Shown here one piece after another: positions 35,319 to 42,774 of a DNA stretch of 64,000 nucleotides. The notes under the pieces were generated by a model. That model had not been told where the DNA came from. It made no database searches and worked only from the letters and a program-made list of their open reading frames with translations. Location of the stretch: contig NZ_JACKXE010000001.1 of assembly GCF_014212315.1 (NCBI RefSeq), forward strand, positions 2,914,001 to 2,978,000. Reading direction: 5' to 3'. A program made the position numbers and the translations under genes. The stretch comes from Nocardioides luti (GTDB lineage Bacteria; Actinomycetota; Actinomycetes; Propionibacteriales; Nocardioidaceae). How positions within the stretch are numbered: the stretch's first letter is position 1; each line of letters starts with the position of its first letter.

Positions 35319-35774
35319 GCGCCCACCCACCGCGGGCGCTTGCTCCCGGGACCGCCCGCGGAGTCTGCTGCAGTGATTGATCAGCTGCGGGGCGGGCGGT
35401 GGGTCGCCTTGACGCGCCCGCAGTGGGTGGGCTCCCCGCGCCCACCCGGCCAGTCACGCGCCCGTGCCCGAGGGTGCGGGTGGGTGGGTGAAGAAGGACC
35501 CTGCGGGTCGGAGTGACCGCAGCGGACTCATCCACCTCCCAACACATCCGTGATCGACCACGGACGCGCGCCACGCGGGGTGCGGGGGCGGCGCCCACCC
35601 GCCGCGGCGGCGTAAAGGCGACCCCACCGCCCGCCCCGCAACAGATCAGTCAGCGCACCGGTCTCTGCGGGCGGTCCCTGGGAGCAAGCGCCGCGGCGGG
35701 TGGGCGCGGCCCCCGCAGCCCACCGAGGAGCAGCCGGCCACGGGAAGCCCAGCCCCGCCGCACCCGCGGCGACC
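35319..35774. repeat. Palindromic repeat block, right copy (MITE-like, non-coding)
   Basis: The 634-bp gap 35236-35869 holds no gene. Bases 35461-35774 repeat 31100-31410 almost exactly and in the same direction. Left arm 35319-35432 and right arm 35593-35707 are about 115-bp imperfect inverted repeats (for example GGGCGCTTGCTCCCGGGACC against its counterpart at 35670-35690), separated by about 160 bp. The central CATCCGTG/CACGGACG palindrome lies at 35545-35566. Direct copies on both sides of one gene would allow its loss by recombination. Confidence 0.75.
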
Positions 35775-35869
35775 CCGACCCTCTGCCCCCGCGGCTGGGC
35801 CGCACCCCGCACACTGGGTCGGGGGGTGCGCCACCCCGCGACAGATCGAGCGACAGCGAGGAGTGCCTC

Positions 35870-36796
35870 ATGGCCCTGGTCCTGGTGACGGGCGCGACCG
35901 GCTTCATCGGTCGGCGGCTGTCGGCCGAGCTGGTCGCGGCGGGGCACGAGGTGCGCGCGATGACGCGCCGCCCCGCGGCGTACGACGGTCCCGGCACCGC
36001 CGTCGCGGGCGACGTCCTCGACGCCGGCACGCTGGGGGAGGCGCTGGCCGGGGTGGAGGTGGCCTACTACCTGGTGCACTCGCTGTCGTCGTCGCGCTTC
36101 GAGGCGGAGGACGCGGCCGGGGCGAACGCGTTCGGCGAGGCGGCCGCGGAGGCGGGCGTGCGGCAGATCGTCTACCTGGGCGGGTTGGGCGCGGACGGCG
36201 ACAGCCTGTCCCCGCACCTGCGCTCGCGCCGCGAGGTCGAGACGCTGCTGGGGGCCGCCGGTGTCCCCGTCACGACGCTGCGCGCCGCGATCGTCGTGGG
36301 CCACGGCGGCATCTCGTGGGAGATGACCCGCCAGCTGGTCGACGTGTCCCCGGTGATGGTCGCGCCGACCTGGGCGGCGACGCTGACCCAGCCGATCGCG
36401 CTGGCGGACGCCGTGGCCTACCTCGTCGGCGTCCTCGACCACCCCGACGCGCTCGGCCGCACCTTCGAGGTCGGCGGGGCCGACGTGCTGAGCTACGGGC
36501 AGATGCTCCAGCGTGCCGCCGCCGTCCAGAGCGGCCGCGACGTCCCGATCGTCTCGGTGCCCGTCCCGCAGCGCGGCCTGGTCGGCGGCGCGGTGACGCT
36601 GGCGTCCTCGGTCGGCCTGGCCGCGCTCACCGACGTCGACCTCGCGACCGGCCGGCACCTGCTGGGCTCGATGTCGACCGAGGTGGTCGTCACCGACGAC
36701 GCGATCCGTGCGGTCGTCGACCTGGAGCCGATGGGCTACGAGGACATGGTCCGCCTCGCGCTCGGCGACCGGCTCCGCGCCGGCGAGACGCTGTGA
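35870..36796 (+). CDS. NAD(P)-binding epimerase-like protein (atypical SDR)
   Basis: A 308-residue Rossmann protein, starting VLVTGATGFIGRRLSAELVAAGHEVRAMTR with the TGxxGxxG cofactor motif at 6-13. The usual YxxxK active site is absent, and the sequence carries VAYYLVHSLSSSRFEAEDAAGANAF, typical of the NmrA-like/YwnB-type atypical SDRs. The later QIVYLGGLGADGDSLSPHLRSRREVE resembles the complex I NDUFA9-like group. Its exact role is unknown; a quinone or lipid reductase or a redox sensor is possible. The ATG has GAGGAG ahead. It lies at the right edge of the repeat block. Confidence 0.82.
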   Translation: MALVLVTGATGFIGRRLSAELVAAGHEVRAMTRRPAAYDGPGTAVAGDVLDAGTLGEALAGVEVAYYLVHSLSSSRFEAEDAAGANAFGEAAAEAGVRQIVYLGGLGADGDSLSPHLRSRREVETLLGAAGVPVTTLRAAIVVGHGGISWEMTRQLVDVSPVMVAPTWAATLTQPIALADAVAYLVGVLDHPDALGRTFEVGGADVLSYGQMLQRAAAVQSGRDVPIVSVPVPQRGLVGGAVTLASSVGLAALTDVDLATGRHLLGSMSTEVVVTDDAIRAVVDLEPMGYEDMVRLALGDRLRAGETL

Positions 36797-36860
36797 CCCG
36801 GGTGGTCGTGGTCACCCGCCGCGCCGTCTGAGAACGCCCGCGGCCGGCGACCGCGGTCGC

Positions 36861-36866
36861 TAGGCT
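36861..36866 (+). promoter_or_regulatory. -10 box for a leaderless rsbQ-like transcript
   Basis: TAGGCT ends six bases before the GTG at 36873, so the message would begin at that codon. GTG at 36870 is three bases too close for this geometry. Confidence 0.5.
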
Positions 36867-36872
36867 CAGGTG

Positions 36873-37685
36873 GTGGTCACGGAGGTTCGCGCCCGTTTCA
36901 ACGTCACGGAGTCGGGCCCCGTCGACGGTCGTCCGATGGTGTTCGCGCACGGGTTCGGCTGCGACCAGCACATGTGGCGCCTGGTCGCCCCGGCGTTCGC
37001 CCGCGACTTCCGGGTCATCCTCTTCGACTTCGTCGGCGCCGGTGGGGCCGACCCCGCGGCGTACGACCCCGTCCGGCACGCCACCCTCGACGGCTACGCG
37101 CAGGACCTCCTCACGTTGCTCCGCGAGCTCGACCTGCACGACGTCGTGTTCGTGGGCCACTCGGTCTCCGCGATGATCGGCGTCCTCGCCGAGGTGGCGG
37201 AGCCCGAGCGCTTCGCCCAGCTGGTCATGGTGGGTCCCTCGCCCCGCTACGTCGACGACGAGTCGTACGTCGGAGGGTTCACCGAGGACGACATCACGGA
37301 GATGCTCGAGTCGCTCTCGAGCAACTACCTCGGCTGGTCGGCGGCGATGGCGCCGGCGATCATGAGCAACCCCGAGCGTCCGGCGCTGGGCGCCGAGCTG
37401 ACCGAGAGCTTCTGCCGGATGGACCCGGCGATCGCGCGCCAGTTCGCCCGCGCGACGTTCCTCTCGGACAGCAGGGCCGACCTGCCCCGGGTCACCACCC
37501 CGACCCTCGTGCTGCAGTGCAGCAACGACCTGATCGCTCCCCTCGAGGTGGGGGCCTACGTCCACGCCGCGATCCCCGGCAGCCGGATGACGGTGCTCGA
37601 GGCGACGGGCCACTGCCCGCACCTCAGCGCCCCGGACGAGACGATCGCGGCGATCGCCGCCTTCGTGCGCGCCCCCGTCGCCTGA
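36873..37685 (+). CDS. rsbQ: RsbQ-like alpha/beta hydrolase
   Basis: A 270-residue hydrolase of the RsbQ group, in Bacillus the partner that lets RsbP respond to energy stress. Motifs: oxyanion loop VFAHGFGCDQHMWRLVAPAF, nucleophile Ser97 in VGHSVSAMIGVLA, Asp in LQCSNDLIAP and His in ATGHCPHLS. The sequence DFVGAGGADPAAYDPVRHATLDGYAQDLL is typical of RsbQ and of the related strigolactone/karrikin receptors, suggesting a bound small ligand. The next gene, 12 bp downstream, is the PAS-phosphatase partner. GTG at 36873 fits a leaderless start; 36870 is an alternative. Confidence 0.9.
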   Translation: MVTEVRARFNVTESGPVDGRPMVFAHGFGCDQHMWRLVAPAFARDFRVILFDFVGAGGADPAAYDPVRHATLDGYAQDLLTLLRELDLHDVVFVGHSVSAMIGVLAEVAEPERFAQLVMVGPSPRYVDDESYVGGFTEDDITEMLESLSSNYLGWSAAMAPAIMSNPERPALGAELTESFCRMDPAIARQFARATFLSDSRADLPRVTTPTLVLQCSNDLIAPLEVGAYVHAAIPGSRMTVLEATGHCPHLSAPDETIAAIAAFVRAPVA

Positions 37686-37697
37686 CGTGGGGACCCG

Positions 37698-38882
37698 ATG
37701 ACCCAGGAGCGCGCGGCCCGCGAGGCGTTCCTCGACGCGCTCGTGTACGACGACCCCGTGCAGCTCTACGAGCGGGCGCCCTGCGGCTACCTCTCGACGA
37801 CCCCCGACGGCATCATCGTGAAGTGCAACGCGACGTTCCGGACCTGGATCGGGCGCGAGGCGGCCGACATCGTCGGGCGGTTGTCGTTCGTCGACCTGCT
37901 GACGCGGGGTGGCCGGATCTACCACGAGACGCACTACGCGCCGACCCTGCGGATGCAGGGCAGCGTCCGGGAGATCGCGCTCGACCTGCTGCACGCCGAC
38001 GGGCAGCGGCTGCCGGTCCTGGTGAACGCGACGCTGGAGCGCAACGAGCAGGGCGAGCCCAAGGTGATCCGGATCGCGGTCTTCGACGCCACCGAGCGGC
38101 GTCGCTACGAGCGCGAGCTGGTCCGGGCGACCGAGGCGGCGCAGGAGGCCGAGCAGCGGGCCACCGAGCTCGCCCGGATCCTGCAGCAGGCGTTCATCCC
38201 GCCGGTGCTGCCCGCGATCCCCGGGCTCGACCTCGCGGCGGCGTACCGCCCGGCGGGCGCGGGCGACGAGGTCGGCGGCGACTTCTACGACGTCTTCCCG
38301 ATCGGCGAGCGCGACTGGGTCGTCGCCGTGGGCGACGTGTGCGGCAAGGGCGTGGCCGCCGCGGTAGTGACGGCGCTGGTGCGGCACACCGTGCGGGCGC
38401 TCGCCGTGGACGGCGACGAGCCCGACCAGGTGCTGCGCCGCCTGAACGACGTGCTGCTGGGCCATGGCTCGGAGCGGTTCTGCACCCTCGCCCTGCTCCG
38501 CCTGCGCCGTGACGACGAGGCGTGGCGCGTCGTGCACGCCACCGGCGGCCACCCCGCCCCGCTGCTGCGACCGGCGGAGGGAGCGGTCGCGCCCTGGGGC
38601 GGGTCCGGGTCGCTGCTGGGGGTGCTCGACGAGCCGGCGTTCGCGTCGGCCTCGCGGGTGCTGCGGCCCGGCGACCTGCTGGTGCTCTACACCGACGGCA
38701 TCACCGAGGGCCGGCGCGGCGGGGAGCTCTTCGGGGACCAGCGCCTGCTCGAGGCGGTCCCGGGCGACGGTGCGAGCGCCGACGAGGTCGTCGACGCCCT
38801 GCTGGCGGGGGTGCTGGACTTCCAGGACCAGGTGCCGCGCGACGACATCGCGCTGCTGGCCTTGCGCGTACCGCCCGCCTGA
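37698..38882 (+). CDS. rsbP: PAS-PP2C phosphatase, RsbP-like
   Basis: A 394-residue phosphatase. N-terminal PAS domain (about 20-135, APCGYLSTTPDGIIVKCNATF, followed by a PAC-like VNATLERNEQGEPKVIRIAVFD), a coiled linker (RRRYERELVRATEAAQEAEQ), and a SpoIIE-type PP2C catalytic domain from about 165. Metal-binding Asp residues lie in EVGGDFYDVF (near 193), VGDVCGKGVAA and LVLYTDGITEG (near 330). With the RsbQ homologue before it, it should dephosphorylate an RsbV-type anti-anti-sigma factor in energy stress. No RsbV gene lies in the window. Confidence 0.92.
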   Translation: MTQERAAREAFLDALVYDDPVQLYERAPCGYLSTTPDGIIVKCNATFRTWIGREAADIVGRLSFVDLLTRGGRIYHETHYAPTLRMQGSVREIALDLLHADGQRLPVLVNATLERNEQGEPKVIRIAVFDATERRRYERELVRATEAAQEAEQRATELARILQQAFIPPVLPAIPGLDLAAAYRPAGAGDEVGGDFYDVFPIGERDWVVAVGDVCGKGVAAAVVTALVRHTVRALAVDGDEPDQVLRRLNDVLLGHGSERFCTLALLRLRRDDEAWRVVHATGGHPAPLLRPAEGAVAPWGGSGSLLGVLDEPAFASASRVLRPGDLLVLYTDGITEGRRGGELFGDQRLLEAVPGDGASADEVVDALLAGVLDFQDQVPRDDIALLALRVPPA

Positions 38883-39075
38883 CCGGCTCACGCCGGACGA
38901 GACGCTGGTCACGTCGGGCCCGGCCTGATCCGCCTCCTCCCGCGGGCGAGGGCGACATTTTCAGGAAGTCTTCAGGCGCAGCACAGTCTCGGAATCGCTT
39001 CCCACAGTTTCGGGTGGCACCGTCGACCCTCGTGCCGCGCCACCGTGCGGTGACTCCCCGACCTGAGAGAGACCC

Positions 39076-39546
39076 ATGCGCCTGAAGCAGCACGCCCTGA
39101 CCGCCGCGACCCTGGTGATGATCGGTGCTGCCGCTGTCGGCTGCGGCGGCGACGACAAGACCTCGGCCTCCGCGTCCGACTCGAGCAGCAGCGCGAGCTC
39201 GGACCCCAGCGCCTCCGCGAGCGACGCCGGCACCGCCGACTTCTGCACCGGCCTCACGTCGACCACGCAGATCACCAACGGCAAGGAGGTCGCCGCCTTC
39301 GTTAACACCCTCCAGGCCCTGGACCTGCCGTCCGACGCGCCCGCCGAGGCCAGCGAGGGCTTCGACATCTACGTCAAGGCGCTCGGCACCGTGGACGAGA
39401 GCGCGACGACCGCCGAGCTGAAGAAGATGGGCGACCTGGGCCTGTCCGCCGACGACAAGACCAAGGTGCAGTCCTTCCTCGCGTACGCCGCGCAGGCCTG
39501 CTCGCCGCAGACCTCGGAGTCCCCGAGCCCGAGCCCCAGCAAGTGA
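39076..39546 (+). CDS. Small secreted lipoprotein
   Basis: A 156-residue lipoprotein with a typical signal and lipobox (LTAATLVMIGAAAVGC, Cys about 23), a Ser/Asp/Ala-rich linker (SASASDSSSSASSDPSASAS) and a small all-helical domain with two cysteines (FCTGLTS and AQACSPQ) that may pair. The C-terminus is a Ser/Pro tail (SPSPSPSK). The ATG is preceded by a GAGAGAG sequence. No family is recognised; it is anchored outside the membrane. A strong palindrome terminates it. Confidence 0.8.
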   Translation: MRLKQHALTAATLVMIGAAAVGCGGDDKTSASASDSSSSASSDPSASASDAGTADFCTGLTSTTQITNGKEVAAFVNTLQALDLPSDAPAEASEGFDIYVKALGTVDESATTAELKKMGDLGLSADDKTKVQSFLAYAAQACSPQTSESPSPSPSK

Positions 39547-39551
39547 CCTGA

Positions 39552-39577
39552 GGCCGGTCGCCCGCGGGCGACCGGCC
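39552..39577. terminator. Perfect palindrome terminator after the lipoprotein gene
   Basis: Positions 39552-39564 and 39565-39577 are exact reverse complements (GGCCGGTCGCCCG and its complement), a 13-bp GC stem five bases after the lipoprotein stop. A second hairpin (GGGCCGCGG/CCGCGGCC, about 39587-39619) follows. Together they end the transcript ahead of the peptidase gene. Confidence 0.7.
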
Positions 39578-39643
39578 GCACCGACGGGCCGCGGGCCGGA
39601 GCGATCCGGTCCGCGGCCTGTCGCACGTCCGGGCGGGGCGTCG

Positions 39644-39649
39644 TACGGT
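39644..39649 (+). promoter_or_regulatory. -10 box for a leaderless pepC transcript
   Basis: TACGGT ends six bases before the ATG at 39656. No ribosome-binding sequence is present. Confidence 0.5.
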
Positions 39650-39655
39650 GAACCC

Positions 39656-41017
39656 ATGGACACCGAGCTCACCCACGACCTGACCGAGCGCTTCACCAAG
39701 GAGTTCGACGCGGAGCCGCGCAACCGGCTGCTGCAGAACGCCATCACGCTCAACGAGGTCGACCAGGTCGCGCTCGACCACCAGCTCGCCCGCACCATCG
39801 ACCGGTCGATGAGCCACCAGCTCGACGACTGGAGCGCGACGAACCAGAAGCAGTCCGGCCGCTGCTGGATGTTCGCGGGCCTCAACCTCCTGCGGGTCGG
39901 CACCGCCGAGCGGCTCGGGGTCAAGGAGTTCGAGTTCTCTCAGAACTACCCGCTCTTCTGGGACAAGCTCGAGAAGGCCAACCACTGGCTCGAGTCGATC
40001 ATCGACACCGCCGACCGGGACGTCGACGACCGCACCGTGGCCCACCTGCTGGCCATGCCGGCCGAGGACGGCGGGCAGTGGAACATGTTCCTGGCGCTGA
40101 TCGCCAAGCACGGCCTGGTGCCGAAGACCGCGATGCCCGAGACGGTGTCGTCCTCGGCCACGCGCCAGCTCAACCGCGACCTCTCCCGGGTGCTGCGGCA
40201 GGCCGCCCGCGACGTGCGCGCCCGCGCGACCGACGGCGCCGACGACGAGGAGCTGCGCGAGCTCAAGGAGGACACCCTCAAGGTCGTCCACCAGATGCTC
40301 TGCCTGCACCTCGGCACCCCGCCCACGTCGTTCACCTGGCAGTGGCGCGACGAGAAGAAGGACTTCCACCGCGATGGCGAGCTGACCCCGCTGGAGTTCG
40401 CCGAGCGCTACGTCACCGTGCCCGTCGAGGACTACGTCTGCCTGGTCCACGACCCGCGCGAGACCAGCCCGTACGGCCGCACCTTCACCGTCGAGCACCT
40501 CGGCAACGTCGTCGACGGCCCGCCGGTCGTCTACCTGAACGTCGAGATGGACACCCTCAAGCGGCTCGCCATGGAGTCGATCGTCGGCCGCGACGGACAG
40601 CCCGGCGAGCCGGTGTGGTTCGGCTGCGACGTGGGTCAGATGTACGACAAGGAGCGCGGCCTGTGGGACGCGTCCCTCTTCGACTACGACGCGCTGTACG
40701 GCGCCACGTCGGACATGACGAAGGAGGACCGCCTCCACCACCACGCCACCGCGATGACGCACGCGATGCTGCTCACCGGGGTCGACGTCGTGGAGGGGCC
40801 GTCCGGCGACACCCCGAACCGCTGGCGGGTCGAGAACTCCTGGGGCACCGACAAGGCCGACAAGGGCTTCTGGACCATGAACGACTCGTGGTTCGGCGAC
40901 TACGTCTTCGAGATCGCCGTGCGCCGCGACGCGCTGCCGGCCGACCTGCGCGAGGCCCTCGACGCCCCGCCCGTCGTCCTGCCCGCGTGGGACCCGATGG
41001 GCGCCCTCGCCGACTGA
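39656..41017 (+). CDS. pepC: C1-family cysteine aminopeptidase (bleomycin hydrolase type)
   Basis: A 453-residue cytoplasmic peptidase of the bleomycin-hydrolase/PepC family. The papain-type catalytic pair is Gln64...Cys70 in NQKQSGRCWMFAGLN; the His lies in TAMTHAMLLTGVD and the Asn in VENSWGTDKADKGFWTMNDSWF. Members form hexamers with the active sites inside the barrel and trim peptides from the N-terminus; some inactivate bleomycin. A leaderless start is shown by TACGGT. The C-terminal tail here ends AWDPMGALAD, slightly longer than the usual C-terminus. Confidence 0.95.
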   Translation: MDTELTHDLTERFTKEFDAEPRNRLLQNAITLNEVDQVALDHQLARTIDRSMSHQLDDWSATNQKQSGRCWMFAGLNLLRVGTAERLGVKEFEFSQNYPLFWDKLEKANHWLESIIDTADRDVDDRTVAHLLAMPAEDGGQWNMFLALIAKHGLVPKTAMPETVSSSATRQLNRDLSRVLRQAARDVRARATDGADDEELRELKEDTLKVVHQMLCLHLGTPPTSFTWQWRDEKKDFHRDGELTPLEFAERYVTVPVEDYVCLVHDPRETSPYGRTFTVEHLGNVVDGPPVVYLNVEMDTLKRLAMESIVGRDGQPGEPVWFGCDVGQMYDKERGLWDASLFDYDALYGATSDMTKEDRLHHHATAMTHAMLLTGVDVVEGPSGDTPNRWRVENSWGTDKADKGFWTMNDSWFGDYVFEIAVRRDALPADLREALDAPPVVLPAWDPMGALAD

Positions 41018-41089
41018 CCACCGCCGCTTCCGGAGGGCTCACCCCTCGAGGTCTGTTTCCCGTCGGCGCCCGTGGGTAGCGTGCCGAGC

Positions 41090-41473
41090 GTGGAACGCCG
41101 ACCGCACGAGAACGTCGCCACCGTCCTGGTGGACCCGCGGGTGCTGCGCGACCTGGAGCTGGCCCTGGTGCCGCTGGACCTGTGGGTCTGGCCGGTCGCC
41201 ACGGCACCGGTCTGCGTCGACGGCCCGCGCACGGCCTTCCAGGTCCGTCGTCGGCTCGTCGAGGCCCAGCGCGGTGCGTGGGACTGCGCCGCGGAGTGGG
41301 TGCCCGTGTGGGTCGCGTTCGGCGAGCGGTGGCGCCACGGGCACGAGCCGCTGCCGTGGGCGGCCCACGAGGCGCTGTGGAGCACGCTGGCGGAGTTCGC
41401 CGACCACGTCCGCTACCGGCCCCGCCTCGGCGGCGTGGCCCGGCTGGCCGTGCCCCGCGACATCAGCGCCTGA
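41090..41473 (+). CDS. Conserved hypothetical protein, 127 residues
   Basis: I do not recognise the family. The GTG at 41090 follows TAGCGT (41077-41082) by seven bases, a leaderless start, and the protein is Trp- and Arg-rich with no signal or membrane helix. Features seen are VLVDPRVLRDLELALVPLDL, a segment with DLWVWPVATAPVCVDGP, and a helical core around AHEALWSTLAEFADHVRYRPRL. It stands between the peptidase and an SCO6745-family protein in the same direction. A cytoplasmic role is likely from the composition. Confidence 0.6.
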   Translation: MERRPHENVATVLVDPRVLRDLELALVPLDLWVWPVATAPVCVDGPRTAFQVRRRLVEAQRGAWDCAAEWVPVWVAFGERWRHGHEPLPWAAHEALWSTLAEFADHVRYRPRLGGVARLAVPRDISA

Positions 41474-41498
41474 GCGTCCGTCCGGTAGACAGGGGTCC

Positions 41499-42353
41499 AT
41501 GGAACCCCGAGACCACGGCCGGATCGCCCGCTCCCTCGAGCCGCTGCACGCGCTGGGGTACTTCTCCCCGGACGTCGAGGAGGCGCTCGTCGGCGCCGGG
41601 CTGCGCAAGGGACGCACGGCGTACTTCGCCTCCCGCGCCGCCGCGATGGGCCGGGTCGGCGCCGGCGTGGTCACGGCGACGTTCTACAACTTCCACCCGG
41701 GGCTGGTCGCGAAGTGCGTCCCGGCCGCCTGGGAGCAGGCCACCCCCGAGGAGGCCCTGGCGGCCCGCCTGCGCGGCATCGACAAGTCCTACCGCCGTCT
41801 GCTCGGCGACGACGTGCTCGCGTCCCCGGAGGTCGCCGAGGCCGCGGCGCTCGCGCGCCGGGCCAGCGAGGGGTGCACCGCGCCCGGGCGCCCGCTGTAC
41901 GCCGCCCACGCCGACCTGCCCTGGCCGGAGGAGCCGCACCTCGTGCTCTTCCACGCCCTGACGCTCCTGCGTGAGCACCGCGGCGACGGCCACCTCGCCG
42001 CGCTGCTGGCCGCCGGGCTCAGCGGCCTCGAGGCGCTGGTGACCCACTGCGCGACCGGCAAGGGCTTCGTCCCGGCCGTCGCCCAGCTCACGCGCGGCTG
42101 GTCCGACGAGGAGTGGGCCGCGGCCACCGCGGGCCTGGTCGAGCGGGGGCTGCTGACGCCCGAGGGCGGCCTCACCGACGCCGGCCGCGACCTGCGCCGC
42201 CACGTGGAGGCCGAGACCGACCGGATGGCTGCCGCGCCGTGGGTCCACCTCGGCGACGAGGGTGCCCTCCGCCTCGCCGAGCTCGGCCAGCCCCTCGTCG
42301 CACGGGCCCTCGCCAACGGGGCCTTCCCCGACGGGGTCTTCGCCTCGGCCTGA
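41499..42353 (+). CDS. SCO6745-family protein
   Basis: A 284-residue protein of the actinobacterial SCO6745 family, recognised by ARSLEPLHALGYFSPDVEEAL, then GRTAYFASRAAAMGRVGAGVVTATFYNFHPGLV near the N-terminus. It is mostly helical and lacks membrane segments; the C-terminal half (DEEWAAATAGLVERGLLTPEGGLTDAGRDLRRHVEAETD) looks like a winged-helix with a MarR-like TEGxLTxxGR motif, so it may bind DNA or a protein. Function unknown. The ATG is seven bases after a TAGACA box and has no ribosome site. Confidence 0.85.
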   Translation: MEPRDHGRIARSLEPLHALGYFSPDVEEALVGAGLRKGRTAYFASRAAAMGRVGAGVVTATFYNFHPGLVAKCVPAAWEQATPEEALAARLRGIDKSYRRLLGDDVLASPEVAEAAALARRASEGCTAPGRPLYAAHADLPWPEEPHLVLFHALTLLREHRGDGHLAALLAAGLSGLEALVTHCATGKGFVPAVAQLTRGWSDEEWAAATAGLVERGLLTPEGGLTDAGRDLRRHVEAETDRMAAAPWVHLGDEGALRLAELGQPLVARALANGAFPDGVFASA

Positions 42354-42406
42354 CCGCGACGCCGCGGCGTCGCTGCGGCGTCGCGCCGGTCAGCGGGCCG
42401 GGCGGC

Positions 42407-42736
42407 TCACTTCGGCGGCAGCGTGGCGACGTACGCCGTGCCGACCCCGGCCCAGCGGGCGACGGCCTCGTGGTCGGCCGGGTCGACCTGGACGTGCAGC
42501 CAGCCGTTCATGGGCCGGCCGCGCATCTCGAAGCGCTCGACGCCGGGCTCGGCCACCAGGACGTCCGTGGCGGCCGGGTCGCAGCGCACCAGCAGCCCGT
42601 CCTGGCCGCTCGCGCTGACGGCCATGTGACCGGCCACCAGGAACGCGAGGCCGCCGAACATGGCCTTCTCGGTCAGGTCGGGTGTCCCGGCCAGCTCGTC
42701 GCGCAGTGCGGCGGCCAGCCCCTCGTCGTACGCCAT
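42407..42736 (-). CDS. TfoX N-terminal domain family protein
   Basis: A 109-residue protein. It matches the N-terminal TfoX/Sxy domain: AYDEGLAAALRDELAGTPDLTEKAMFGGLAFLVAGHMAVSAS, then LLVRCDPAATDVLVAEPGVERFEMRGRPMNGWL. The isolated N-domain is frequent in actinobacteria and has no established function; it lacks the C-terminal half needed for competence regulation. The ATG at 42736 is chosen because CATGCT (42743-42748, minus strand) would start a leaderless message there. No coupled neighbour in the same direction except the large membrane protein upstream. Confidence 0.85.
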   Translation of the reverse strand: MAYDEGLAAALRDELAGTPDLTEKAMFGGLAFLVAGHMAVSASGQDGLLVRCDPAATDVLVAEPGVERFEMRGRPMNGWLHVQVDPADHEAVARWAGVGTAYVATLPPK

Positions 42737-42774
42737 GGCACCAGCATGCGGCACCCCGCGCGCGGACGCGAGGC

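Noticed and set aside
31285-35598. A 1437-codon open frame on the minus strand across the BNR gene
   Set aside because: It is the antisense shadow of the propeller gene, extended through the palindromic blocks; the protein has no recognisable domains and very biased composition.
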